From a bacterium (GTDB lineage: Bacteria > Coprothermobacterota > Coprothermobacteria > Coprothermobacterales > JAADFF01), in NCBI GenBank assembly GCA_027063755.1, contig JAMORD010000107.1, positions 1 through 6,654 of the forward strand: a DNA stretch of 6,654 nucleotides. Reading direction: 5' to 3'. Position numbers and translations under genes: made by a program. The notes under the pieces were generated by a model that was not told where the DNA came from, searched no databases, and saw only the letters and a program-made list of their open reading frames with translations. Of this stretch, positions 1 through 5,627 are shown piece by piece; positions within the stretch are counted from its first letter, which is position 1; every line of letters begins with the position of its first letter.

Positions 1-497
1 CTACAACAGTATGGGAAGAAGTAGTGCTGTCATATTTGCTTAAGGGTTGTTCCCATGAAGAGGCGTATGAAATGGCCGATCGTATACTGAAGCAGTTTGG
101 GATGTACGATTATCGCAATGAAAGCATTCAGACGCTGTCTGGTGGTTATAAACAGGTGCTTGCTATTATTACTATGATGGTGCTCTCTCCACAGATTATC
201 GTGTTTGATGAAGTAACTTCTATGCTTGATACCCGTGAGCGTTATATTGTTTTGGGGTACCTTAGAATGCTTTCAAAGAAATTGCTTGTTATGATGATTA
301 CTCAAAGATCAGAGGATATAAAGTATGCCGATAGAGTCATAGGCATTGTTGATGGGAAGGTAGTCTTTGATGGTACTCCAGAAGCTTTATGGCAATCAGA
401 TTATCAACGCTTAGGTCTTACTGTGCCCCGTAGTTATTTACTGACAAGGAAGTGGAATATACCGTGGAAGCCACTGGGACTTATATCGTTGAAGTAG
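1..497 (+). CDS. ecfA1: Energy-coupling factor transporter ATPase EcfA1, 3' part (5' end outside window)
   Basis: This is one of the two ABC ATPases that power an ECF-type importer of vitamins or metal ions on the inner face of the membrane. The frame is open from the window edge (first whole codon at 3), so the GTG at 24 is an internal valine, not a start; about 164 residues are visible. The first visible residues, TTVWEEVV, are the stretch after the Q-loop. They are followed by the ABC signature LSGGYKQ (around 135-155), Walker B with D-loop IIVFDEVTSMLD (around 198-230), and the EcfA1-type ending ADRVIG..DGKVVFDGTPEALW and GLTVPR. The Walker A lies upstream of the window. SMLD together with the GLxVP tail points to EcfA1 rather than EcfA2. 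One oddity is that the H-loop histidine is replaced by glutamine (ITQRSED, codon 303-305). The gene overlaps ecfA2 at its 3' end. The family call is firm. Confidence 0.93.
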   Translation, partial: TTVWEEVVLSYLLKGCSHEEAYEMADRILKQFGMYDYRNESIQTLSGGYKQVLAIITMMVLSPQIIVFDEVTSMLDTRERYIVLGYLRMLSKKLLVMMITQRSEDIKYADRVIGIVDGKVVFDGTPEALWQSDYQRLGLTVPRSYLLTRKWNIPWKPLGLISLK

Positions 498-1237
498 ATA
501 ATGTGTCATTTGGATATGAAAGACATAGACCGGTTGTTTCTCATTTGTCGTTTGGTTTACAACCTGGTAGGGTTTATTCTCTTTTAGGCGCTATGGCATC
601 GGGTAAGAGTACAGTTCTAAAACTTTTGACCAGATTGCTAAAACCCAATTCAGGTGATATTCGTCTGATGGGGATTGGTATATGGGATATGAAAGAGGTA
701 TCGTTTCGCCGTCAAGTATCTATAGCCTTTCAATATCCTGACAGGAGTATATTTGCTACTACTGTTTATGATGAAATAGCATTTGCTCTTAAGATGTTAT
801 ATCCGGAAAAGAAACCTTATTATAGTGCTATGGTAGAGAAAGCGTTAATGAGTGTCGGACTTAACACTTCTTTTCTTAAAAGGAATCCGCATATGCTTTC
901 TGGTGGTGAGAAGAGAAAGGTATCGCTTGCAGCGGCTATAGTCCATGAGCCACAGGTGTTACTCCTTGATGAGCCCACTGCAGGACTTGATGGCAGGTCT
1001 ACAGAAGCTGTATTGCGTTTTATAAGAGAATATGCCCAAGAAAATAGGGTTGTCTTGTTTACTACACACAATTTAGAGGATATAGATATAGCAGATGTTG
1101 TTATGGTTTTACATGAAGGTCGTATACATTACCTTGATAAGAATCAAATAGATTATATGGACTTCGTCTCTTACGGCATATTACCGCCGGATTTTATATT
1201 GTATGAGCGTTGGGGGAAGTATCATGGGTATGTGTAG
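464..1237 (+). CDS. ecfA2: Energy-coupling factor transporter ATPase EcfA2
   Basis: This is the second ATPase of the ECF module, pairing with EcfA1 beneath EcfT. From the GTG at 464 it is 257 residues, a normal length. Visible motifs are the Walker A GAMASGKST (around residues 42-50), Q-loop FQYPDRSIFATTV (around 89-101), signature LSGGEKRKVSLA (around 145-156), Walker B VLLLDEPTAGLD and an intact H-loop FTTHNLED. The fourth residue of the P-loop is alanine instead of the usual glycine. The start is uncertain. A GTG at 452 is in frame, but the only Shine-Dalgarno-like sequence (AAGGA, 446-450) is one base from it. The GTG at 464 sits 13 bases downstream and leaves the short lead-in before VDNVSFGY that is usual for the family. 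The gene overlaps ecfA1 by 34 bp with this start and ecfT by 14 bp, so translational coupling is likely. Confidence 0.94.
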   Translation: MEATGTYIVEVDNVSFGYERHRPVVSHLSFGLQPGRVYSLLGAMASGKSTVLKLLTRLLKPNSGDIRLMGIGIWDMKEVSFRRQVSIAFQYPDRSIFATTVYDEIAFALKMLYPEKKPYYSAMVEKALMSVGLNTSFLKRNPHMLSGGEKRKVSLAAAIVHEPQVLLLDEPTAGLDGRSTEAVLRFIREYAQENRVVLFTTHNLEDIDIADVVMVLHEGRIHYLDKNQIDYMDFVSYGILPPDFILYERWGKYHGYV

Positions 1238-1916
1238 ATATTTACATCCGGCAACGGAAATTGTTATGTTTGTCGCTATGGCTATATTGTTATGGAAAGA
1301 ATGGTGGTTTACATTGTTGGTGTCTGTATTTGTTATATCTGTAATACTGATTTTTCGCGTTAGCTTGAAGCAGGTATATAGATCTACTATGGGGACTTTA
1401 TGGATTGTAGTCATGCTAATTGCTATATCACTATTTTCTACTCATAATATATTGTCGTCTTTTCTTGTTGGGTATAAGCTCTTATTGATGATTGTAGATT
1501 TGTCTTTATTATCTATTGTGGCTTCTCCCTTTGACATTACTTATGGTATAACAACCATACTTGCACCACTAAAATATGTGAAGTTCCCAGTATCGGAGCT
1601 GGCATTTGTATTGTCTATGTCGCTCAGGTTTATTCCCCTTATGTCTGAAGAAGTTGAACGTATTATAACTTCTCAGAGGGTACGTGGATTTGATATAAAG
1701 AACATAAAACATGTAATATCTATGGGATACTCAATTCTTATACCTGTTTTTTTGTCAGCCACCCAAAGAGCAGAGGCCATGGCTATATCCTTATATCTTA
1801 GAGGTGTAGATGTAAAAAAGGGGATACCACCTGTAAAAGAGATTAGATTTGGAATACTGGATGTCGTTGTATGGCTGATATGTATTGTCTTATTGGTGGT
1901 GAGTATGTATGCATAA
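1224..1916 (+). CDS. ecfT: ECF transporter transmembrane protein EcfT
   Basis: EcfT is the integral membrane scaffold of the ECF transporter; it couples the EcfA1-EcfA2 ATPases to a substrate-specific S component. The 230-residue product has hydrophobic segments near residues 11-45, 58-72, 83-100 and 209-229. It also has the two cytoplasmic coupling-helix signatures of the family, seen as SQRVRGFD (VRG at 153-155) and SLYLRGVD (LRG at 192-194), which correspond to the Ala-Arg-Gly motifs that touch the ATPases. The SPFDITYGI and LSMSLRFIPLM stretches are also typical. I chose ATG 1224 because GGGGGA at 1212-1217 lies six bases before it; an ATG at 1203 would add seven residues without a good binding site. 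It overlaps ecfA2 by 14 bp and truA by 8 bp. No S component is encoded here, which fits a shared group-II module whose S proteins lie elsewhere (inference). Confidence 0.94.
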   Translation: MGMCRYLHPATEIVMFVAMAILLWKEWWFTLLVSVFVISVILIFRVSLKQVYRSTMGTLWIVVMLIAISLFSTHNILSSFLVGYKLLLMIVDLSLLSIVASPFDITYGITTILAPLKYVKFPVSELAFVLSMSLRFIPLMSEEVERIITSQRVRGFDIKNIKHVISMGYSILIPVFLSATQRAEAMAISLYLRGVDVKKGIPPVKEIRFGILDVVVWLICIVLLVVSMYA

Positions 1917-2688
1917 GGTGGCGTTTGTTGTGGAGTATGATGGAACGAATTTTCATGGCTTTCAGTATCAACCAAGTTTAAGAACAGTGCAAGGTGTGTT
2001 AGAACAAGTCATTTCTCAAGTAGAAAATACGAGAGTGCGTATTGAATATGCCTCCCGAACCGATGCAGGTGTGCATGCTTACTATCAGGTAATATCATTT
2101 TTTTCTCATAGGCGCATAGAACCGAAGAAGTGGTTGCAGATTATGAGAGGCCTTTTGCCTGGTGATATTAGGGTATGGAAGGTGGCATATGTGCCCGATG
2201 AGTTTCATCCCCAAAGGACACCCCATGAAAAAGAATACATATACAGACTCAGCCGTTGTCCCCTATCGGTATTTGAAAGGGGGTATGCTTGGTGGGTTCG
2301 GGGTCTTGATGTAGACAAGCTTCGCAGGGAAATAGAATATATTCAAGGTGCCCACGACTTTATATACTTCTCTAAGACAGGAGCTCCCAGGCAGAATACT
2401 ATTCGCACTCTACATGTGTCCTTGACCGAATCGGGTAAATATGTTATACTCTCATTTAGGTCTTCGGGTTTTTTATATGGTATGGTGCGACTTATCGTTG
2501 GTACTTTAGTAGAAGTGGCTACAGGACAGTTGCCACAAGGTGCCAGCGGTAAAGTGCTTAATGGTAATATAGATTTACGGGGTAAGTCGGCCCCGGCGGG
2601 CGGGCTCTTTTTGAAAGAAATCCGCTATAATAAAACAGATATAAAGTGGCAGGAGGAGTGTGAGAGCGATGAAGACGATAATACCTAA
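1909..2688 (+). CDS. truA: tRNA pseudouridine(38-40) synthase TruA
   Basis: TruA isomerises uridine to pseudouridine at positions 38-40 in the anticodon arm of many tRNAs, in the cytoplasm. The 259-residue product has the family's normal length. The N-terminal strand [17 protein letters not shown] is typical, and the catalytic aspartate is D52 in SRTDAGVHA. The active-site tyrosine region is KEYIYRL (residues 108-114). The C-terminal half has [19 protein letters not shown] (around 185-203) and the [14 protein letters not shown] motif near the end. ATG 1909 overlaps the ecfT stop by 8 bp and is preceded by only a weak GGTGGTGAG site, so it is probably translated by coupling from ecfT. The acidic tail (CESDEDDNT) is encoded where the rplM binding site and start codon already lie; the two genes overlap by 20 bp. 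The family call is certain. Confidence 0.97.
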   Translation: MHKVAFVVEYDGTNFHGFQYQPSLRTVQGVLEQVISQVENTRVRIEYASRTDAGVHAYYQVISFFSHRRIEPKKWLQIMRGLLPGDIRVWKVAYVPDEFHPQRTPHEKEYIYRLSRCPLSVFERGYAWWVRGLDVDKLRREIEYIQGAHDFIYFSKTGAPRQNTIRTLHVSLTESGKYVILSFRSSGFLYGMVRLIVGTLVEVATGQLPQGASGKVLNGNIDLRGKSAPAGGLFLKEIRYNKTDIKWQEECESDEDDNT

Positions 2689-3106
2689 GAAGGAAGAGGT
2701 GAAGCGTACCTGGTGGGTTGTTGATGCCGAGGGTAAAACTCTTGGTAGGCTTGCCTCTGAGATAGCTGTCCTTTTAAGAGGTAAGCACAAGCCCATATAT
2801 ACACCTAGTGTTGATGTGGGAGATTTTGTTATCGTTATTAATGCCGAGAAGGTTAAGGTGACAGGAAAGAAGGAACAGAAGAAGATTTACTATTCTCACT
2901 CTGGTTATCTTGGCCATCTGAGAGAGACACCACTGTGGCTTATGAGACAGCGTACACCAGAGAAGATTATCAAAAGAGCTGTTAAGGGTATGCTTCCTAA
3001 GACAGCAATGGGTAAGAAGATGCTTGGTAGACTGAAAGTTTACAGAGGTCCTGAGCATCCCCATCAGGCTCAGAAGCCAGTAAAGTATGAGCCCAAGTGG
3101 GTATGA
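2669..3106 (+). CDS. rplM: 50S ribosomal protein L13
   Basis: L13 is an early-assembling protein of the large ribosomal subunit that binds 23S rRNA. From ATG 2669 the product is 145 residues, the usual size. Hallmarks are [17 protein letters not shown] near residues 14-30, [10 protein letters not shown] (37-46), [18 protein letters not shown] (51-68), the VKGMLP signature (105-110) and the C-terminal [14 protein letters not shown] (124-137). I chose ATG 2669 because L13 proteins typically begin MKT; the GTG at 2660 would add three residues and sits only about three bases after the AGGAGG at 2651-2656. The start lies 20 bp inside truA. rpsI follows after a 13-bp gap, so the two are co-transcribed as in most bacteria. 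No separate L13 leader RNA can fit because the upstream DNA is truA coding sequence. Confidence 0.98.
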   Translation: MKTIIPKKEEVKRTWWVVDAEGKTLGRLASEIAVLLRGKHKPIYTPSVDVGDFVIVINAEKVKVTGKKEQKKIYYSHSGYLGHLRETPLWLMRQRTPEKIIKRAVKGMLPKTAMGKKMLGRLKVYRGPEHPHQAQKPVKYEPKWV

Positions 3107-3119
3107 GGAGGGATAAGCG

Positions 3120-3509
3120 GTGAAAGGAAGATTAATAACAGTTGGTCGTCGTAAAGAAGCAGTTGCAAGGGTATATCTTGTGCCTGGTACAGGTAGAGTG
3201 TGGGTTAATGGTTATGACTACAGAAGGTATTTCCATCGCCCACTGCTTGAGATGCTTATAGATAAGCCCCTTAAGGTGGCTGGTGTCAAAGAGAAGTACG
3301 ATGTTATTGCCCGTGTGCGTGGTGGCGGTAAGTCTGGACAGGCCGATGCCATTAGACTGGCTATAGCCAGGTGGCTTATTGCAGATAATCCAGACCTTAG
3401 ACCGATTCTTAAGAAAGAAGGTCTTCTTACAAGAGATCCCCGTGAGAAGGAAAGAAAGAAATACGGTCTTCACAGGGCAAGAAGGGCCAGACAGTACAGA
3501 AAGCGTTAA
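3120..3509 (+). CDS. rpsI: 30S ribosomal protein S9
   Basis: S9 is a small-subunit head protein whose C-terminal tail reaches the P-site tRNA. The 129-residue product has TVGRRKEAVARV (7-18), PGTGRVWVNGYDYRRYF (22-38), the signature RVRGGGKSGQADAIRLAIAR (65-84) and DPREKERKKYGLHRARRARQ, ending in the conserved Lys-Arg. The start is GTG 3120, with a strong AGGAGGG site at 3106-3112 and 7-base spacing; that site overlaps the last base of the rplM stop codon. The tail reads RARQYRKR where the usual form is close to RAPQFSKR, so the proline is lost and charge is gained, while the final KR is kept. It is the last gene of the operon, with a strong terminator 21 bp downstream. Confidence 0.98.
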   Translation: MKGRLITVGRRKEAVARVYLVPGTGRVWVNGYDYRRYFHRPLLEMLIDKPLKVAGVKEKYDVIARVRGGGKSGQADAIRLAIARWLIADNPDLRPILKKEGLLTRDPREKERKKYGLHRARRARQYRKR

Positions 3510-3530
3510 TATCTGTGATAAGAAGACTAC

Positions 3531-3563
3531 GAGGGGCAGATATCTGCCCCTCTTTTTATTTTT
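3531..3563 (+). terminator. Rho-independent terminator of the ecf-truA-rplM-rpsI operon
   Basis: A perfect hairpin with arms GAGGGGCAG (3531-3539) and CTGCCCCTC (3544-3552) around an ATAT loop is followed by TTTTTATTTTT. It begins 21 bp after the rpsI stop. The T tract is on the + strand only, so it ends the rightward operon and does not serve the leftward natAB operon. Confidence 0.95.
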
Positions 3564-3601
3564 GAACTTTTGTGTTGTCATATAATAACTATGGTGATAT
3601 T

Positions 3602-3679
3602 ATGAAGAAAGTTGTTGGCCTTCTTATAATACTGGTAATGGTTAGTATGACTTCCTCTGTGTATTTTCTATGTGTGTAA
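3602..3679 (+). CDS. Possible 25-residue signal-peptide-like ORF, or 5' remnant of a broken gene
   Basis: ATG 3602 opens a 25-codon frame that begins MKKVVGLLIILVM, a charged start followed by a hydrophobic core, as in a signal peptide or membrane anchor. A weak GGTGAT lies about four bases before the ATG. A TATAAT hexamer at 3581-3586 could be a -10 box, but the nearest -35-like TTGAAC (3562-3567) is only 13 bases away and overlaps the terminator tract. The frame stops at TAA 3677-3679. I do not recognise a family. It could be a small membrane peptide, chance coding, or the 5' stub of the gene whose 3' end (HD-GYP) survives at 4183-4419 on the other side of the tnpB remnant. Confidence 0.3.
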   Translation: MKKVVGLLIILVMVSMTSSVYFLCV

Positions 3680-3730
3680 ATCTACTAATATGCCGAATGT
3701 ATCTGTTTTACTTGCGTATATCTTTATAGT

Positions 3731-3771
3731 AAAAAAACAGGCTAAAACATCGCATGCTGGGACACAGCCTG
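3731..3771 (-). terminator. Terminator-like hairpin on the minus strand
   Basis: Read on the minus strand, CAGGCT (3771-3766) can pair with AGCCTG (3743-3738), and seven T residues (3737-3731) follow directly. The loop is long (22 nt), so the hairpin would be weaker than a typical terminator. It would stop leftward transcripts that had crossed the tnpB remnant antisense, before they reach rpsI. It may belong to the left end of the mobile element. No leftward gene ends here. Confidence 0.35.
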
Positions 3772-3821
3772 CCCCCCATTACCTTTGCCCTCTTTGCGAA
3801 AAATTTCAGTGTAACGATATA

Positions 3822-3871
3822 TATCGGGGGTGCTCCTGAAAGGGAGTAGGTGCAGCCTTACACCCCCGATA
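3822..3871 (+). other. Long perfect hairpin upstream of the tnpB remnant
   Basis: TATCGGGGGTG (3822-3832) and CACCCCCGATA (3861-3871) are perfect 11-bp inverted repeats. The 28-nt apical part contains a second small stem, CTCC (3833-3836) with GGAG (3843-3846). As RNA it would form a GC-rich branched structure. It lies two bases upstream of the putative pseudoknot over the tnpB start. IS200/IS605 elements carry subterminal hairpins near their ends and structured RNAs, so a role in transposition or in control of tnpB is possible; I cannot match it to a known RNA family by eye. Confidence 0.6.
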
Positions 3872-3873
3872 GG

Positions 3874-3913
3874 TTCCTGCTGACACTATCAGGAGGTATA
3901 TTGAAGAGTGTCA
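3874..3913 (+). promoter_or_regulatory. Putative H-type pseudoknot covering the tnpB Shine-Dalgarno and start codon
   Basis: Stem 1 pairs TTCCTG (3874-3879) with CAGGAG (3890-3895), with one T-G wobble, and buries most of the Shine-Dalgarno AGGAGGT (3891-3897). Its loop contains TGACACT (3881-3887), which is perfectly complementary to AGTGTCA (3907-3913), the segment holding the GTG start codon (3908-3910). The connecting loops are 1, 2 and 11 nt, which is good geometry for a classical H-type pseudoknot. Either stem alone would reduce ribosome access. The likely effect is translational repression of the transposon protein, comparable to the hairpin that hides the IS200 tnpA ribosome binding site. 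It is inferred from complementarity only. Confidence 0.5.
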
Positions 3914-4207
3914 AAATCTATGAGATGCCTTACCATAGCACTACGGAATATCTCGGAAACAGACAGGATAATACTCGGCTACCTCACATATCACTCAGGA
4001 AAACTTTACAATCAGGCACTATACCTCCTACAAACACGACAGGCTAAGATCAGCATGTATGACCTTTATAAGAAGATGCAGTCCTCTATTAGCCTGAAAG
4101 CATTACAGTCCAGAACAGTACGGATAGTATTAGATGAGACCGTTAGAGCATATAAAAACTGGCTGGAGTACCTAAAACCCCCTGAAAACTTTGATGGGAC
4201 AGAATAA
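3908..4207 (+). pseudogene. tnpB: IS200/IS605-family TnpB (OrfB) remnant, N-terminal part only
   Basis: TnpB is the RNA-guided nuclease-like accessory protein of IS200/IS605 transposons, normally about 350-450 residues. Here only about 90-95 N-terminal residues remain in a 99-codon frame. The GTG start at 3908 is preceded by AGGAGGT (3891-3897). Typical N-terminal features are HSGKLYNQALYLLQ (around residues 29-42), YDLYKKM (51-57) and the helix RTVRIVLDETVRAYKNWLEY (around 69-88). The wedge, RuvC-like catalytic and zinc-finger regions are all absent. The frame runs into sequence from another gene around 4183-4195 and stops at TAA 4205-4207. There is no TnpA, and I find no right end. An overlapping open frame (3901-4047, TTG start) shows no such similarity. 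The family call comes from recognised residue pattern, not alignment, and is moderately firm. Confidence 0.75.
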
Positions 4208-4419
4208 TCCGATGGTCTAATAGGAGAAGAGATCCCATTGCCTGCCCATATTACCGCGGTGGACGATGTATACGATGCCCTTATTAACGATAGGATATAC
4301 ATGGAGGCATGGTCTGAAGAAAAAGTATTTCCATATTTGCTTGAGAATAAGGTGAAGATGTATTTATCAGTTACTATGATGAGATAAAGCAAAGAATGGG
4401 CAGGGTCGTGCATAGCTGA
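4183..4419 (+). pseudogene. Degraded 3' fragment of an HD-GYP domain protein gene
   Basis: HD-GYP domains are metal-dependent phosphohydrolases, many of which degrade cyclic di-GMP. Reading through the TAA at 4205-4207 gives ENFDGTE, stop, SDGLIGEEIPLPAHITAV, then DDVYDALINDRIY and EAWSEEKV. This lines up with the family pattern H-H-E-x-x-D-G-T-G-Y-P-D-G-L, EEIPLPARI.AV.DVYDAL.SDR.Y, AWSEEK. The GYP motif has become E-stop-S, consistent with point changes from GGA TAT CCC to GAA TAA TCC. The frame then stops at 4385-4387, but a +1 frame continues with YYDEIKQRMGRVVHS to a TGA at 4417-4419, which looks like the original C-terminal helix after a frameshift. The catalytic HD half is missing, so no active enzyme can be made. 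The 5' end abuts the tnpB remnant. Confidence 0.75.
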
Positions 4420-4427
4420 CCCTACCC
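4386..4427 (-). terminator. Probable terminator of the natAB operon
   Basis: On the minus strand, starting 9 bp past the natB stop, GGGTAGGGTC (4427-4418) pairs with GACCCTGCCC (4407-4398), ten positions with one A-C mismatch, around a 10-nt loop. The following ATTCTTTGCTTT (4397-4386) is T-rich but interrupted. There is no T tract in the + direction. Placement and orientation fit termination of the leftward operon. Confidence 0.6.
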
Positions 4428-4436
4428 ATAGACATC

Positions 4437-5627
4437 TTATGTTCTTAATATCACCTGCTCCATATCAAGAATTTTTACGACAATGACTATAGCAATAGCT
4501 GCAACAATTATATTTGCCCCGAATGCTATGACTATGTGAAGTGTTGTTAGTTGTCCCATTACAGCGTTGTAAACTAAGGCCATAGTATTAACAATAGGAA
4601 TATAAAATGCCCACATTGCCAGTTTGCCACCAGATATCATTGTAGGAATAATGGCCATGGCAGGTAGAAATACAAGTAGACTAAGCTGTCCCAGATAAAG
4701 CTGGGCTTCTCTTAGAGTTTTACTCCACATAGATATAATGAGCTGAACTGCTGCTCCAAATAGAGCCAAGAGAATCGCTGCTAAAAATAACATGACGATG
4801 GTGCTAGGAGTGATAAATTGTCCCATCATACTAAAATCTATCTTTTCATCTCCCATTTGAAGACTCTGCTTTATCATATACCATATGGCAAATCCCTCAC
4901 CGGCCAGTAGCGCTGTTGCAGATATAAGATTTGTGATAGTCAAAGCTACCCATTTGCCTGTTGCGATAGATTTTCTGTCGGCAGGTGAAGAGAGCAGTGG
5001 TAAAAGTGTGCCCCTTTCTTTTTCGCCGGCACCTATGTCGGCACCAAGGTATGTGTTGCCTATTGTTGTAAATATAACAAGAAACAGACCAAGCATATAC
5101 CCTGTCATGGCCTTTGCCATGGCAAGTGGATCTCCTACGGGATTGGCCTTGATTTGTGTTAGCATGTTGACCGGAGGAAGCCCATGTTTTTGTAGATATT
5201 CGGCAACATACATTTCCTTAATGATGTTGGCAATAGCCTGTATTTTTTTACCGCCGCTGGATTTTTCTACATTGTAGAAAGTTTCTATTACAATATTATC
5301 TCCGCTTTGTTTGATAGAAAATCCTGTTAGCGCTTTACCGTCTTTAATGGCCTTACTTATATCATCTACTTCAATATAATTTTCTATAATCTTCTTGGCC
5401 TTCAGAATTTCTGCATAGTGCTTGGCCATTGTGTCGCCTGTTTGTATGGCTATGGTTTTTGCCTGCACAGCTTCCTTTTCAAATGTATTGGTTTGAAGAT
5501 AGAACATGCTTATTAATATGGCCGGCATTAATATCGCTGGTAATATAATGGTCATGAATATCGTGCGTTTTTCTCTAAATAGGTCCTTAAGTTCTTTCCT
5601 TACAACACTCCATACCTTACGCCACAT
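4437..5627 (-). CDS. natB: ABC-2 type transporter permease, NatB-like
   Basis: This is the membrane component of an efflux ABC transporter, resembling the NatB subunit of the Bacillus NatAB sodium exporter. The 396-residue product has a cytoplasmic N terminus (RKELKDLFREKRTI), a first membrane helix near residues 23-43, and a large extracytoplasmic domain near 45-170. Further hydrophobic segments follow near 176-194, 227-250, 277-300, 314-333, 338-356 and 363-386. The loop ADIGAGEKERGTLLPLLSSP (196-215) is the conserved cytoplasmic coupling region of this ABC-2 subfamily. ATG 5625-5627 is preceded on the minus strand by AAAGGTGGTGA, and the gene starts 11 bp inside natA, so the two are co-translated. 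Sodium as the substrate is only inferred from family resemblance; other NatB-like permeases export drugs or peptides, or have no known cargo. Confidence 0.9.
   Translation of the reverse strand: MWRKVWSVVRKELKDLFREKRTIFMTIILPAILMPAILISMFYLQTNTFEKEAVQAKTIAIQTGDTMAKHYAEILKAKKIIENYIEVDDISKAIKDGKALTGFSIKQSGDNIVIETFYNVEKSSGGKKIQAIANIIKEMYVAEYLQKHGLPPVNMLTQIKANPVGDPLAMAKAMTGYMLGLFLVIFTTIGNTYLGADIGAGEKERGTLLPLLSSPADRKSIATGKWVALTITNLISATALLAGEGFAIWYMIKQSLQMGDEKIDFSMMGQFITPSTIVMLFLAAILLALFGAAVQLIISMWSKTLREAQLYLGQLSLLVFLPAMAIIPTMISGGKLAMWAFYIPIVNTMALVYNAVMGQLTTLHIVIAFGANIIVAAIAIVIVVKILDMEQVILRT

Noticed and set aside
2587-2631. GC-rich inverted sequence followed by TTTTT, and a TATAAT, near the 3' end of truA, resembling a terminator or rplM promoter
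   Set aside because: The sequence encodes the conserved TruA motif [15 protein letters not shown], which explains the composition. The stem is only about four clean base pairs, and no -35 lies at 16-18 bp from the TATAAT (TTGAAA is 9 bp away).
3874-3913. A known metabolite riboswitch (TPP, SAM, c-di-GMP-I, ZTP, fluoride) ahead of tnpB
   Set aside because: None of the consensus core sequences I know for these classes is present; only the pairing pattern stands out.
3850-4047. 65-codon open frame overlapping the tnpB remnant, with an internal TTG start at 3901
   Set aside because: It has no recognisable motif; the other frame (3908) carries the TnpB pattern, and the TTG is only three bases from the Shine-Dalgarno.
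4208-4260. Alternative frame with CPYY, RCIRCPY cysteines, considered as a TnpB zinc-finger remnant
   Set aside because: The cysteine spacing does not fit the C-x2-C ... C-x2-C finger, and the other frame matches HD-GYP along more than 50 residues.
4066-4413. 115-codon minus-strand frame across the tnpB/HD-GYP scar
   Set aside because: It is antisense to two recognisable protein fragments, lacks a family pattern, and is best explained as a shadow frame.
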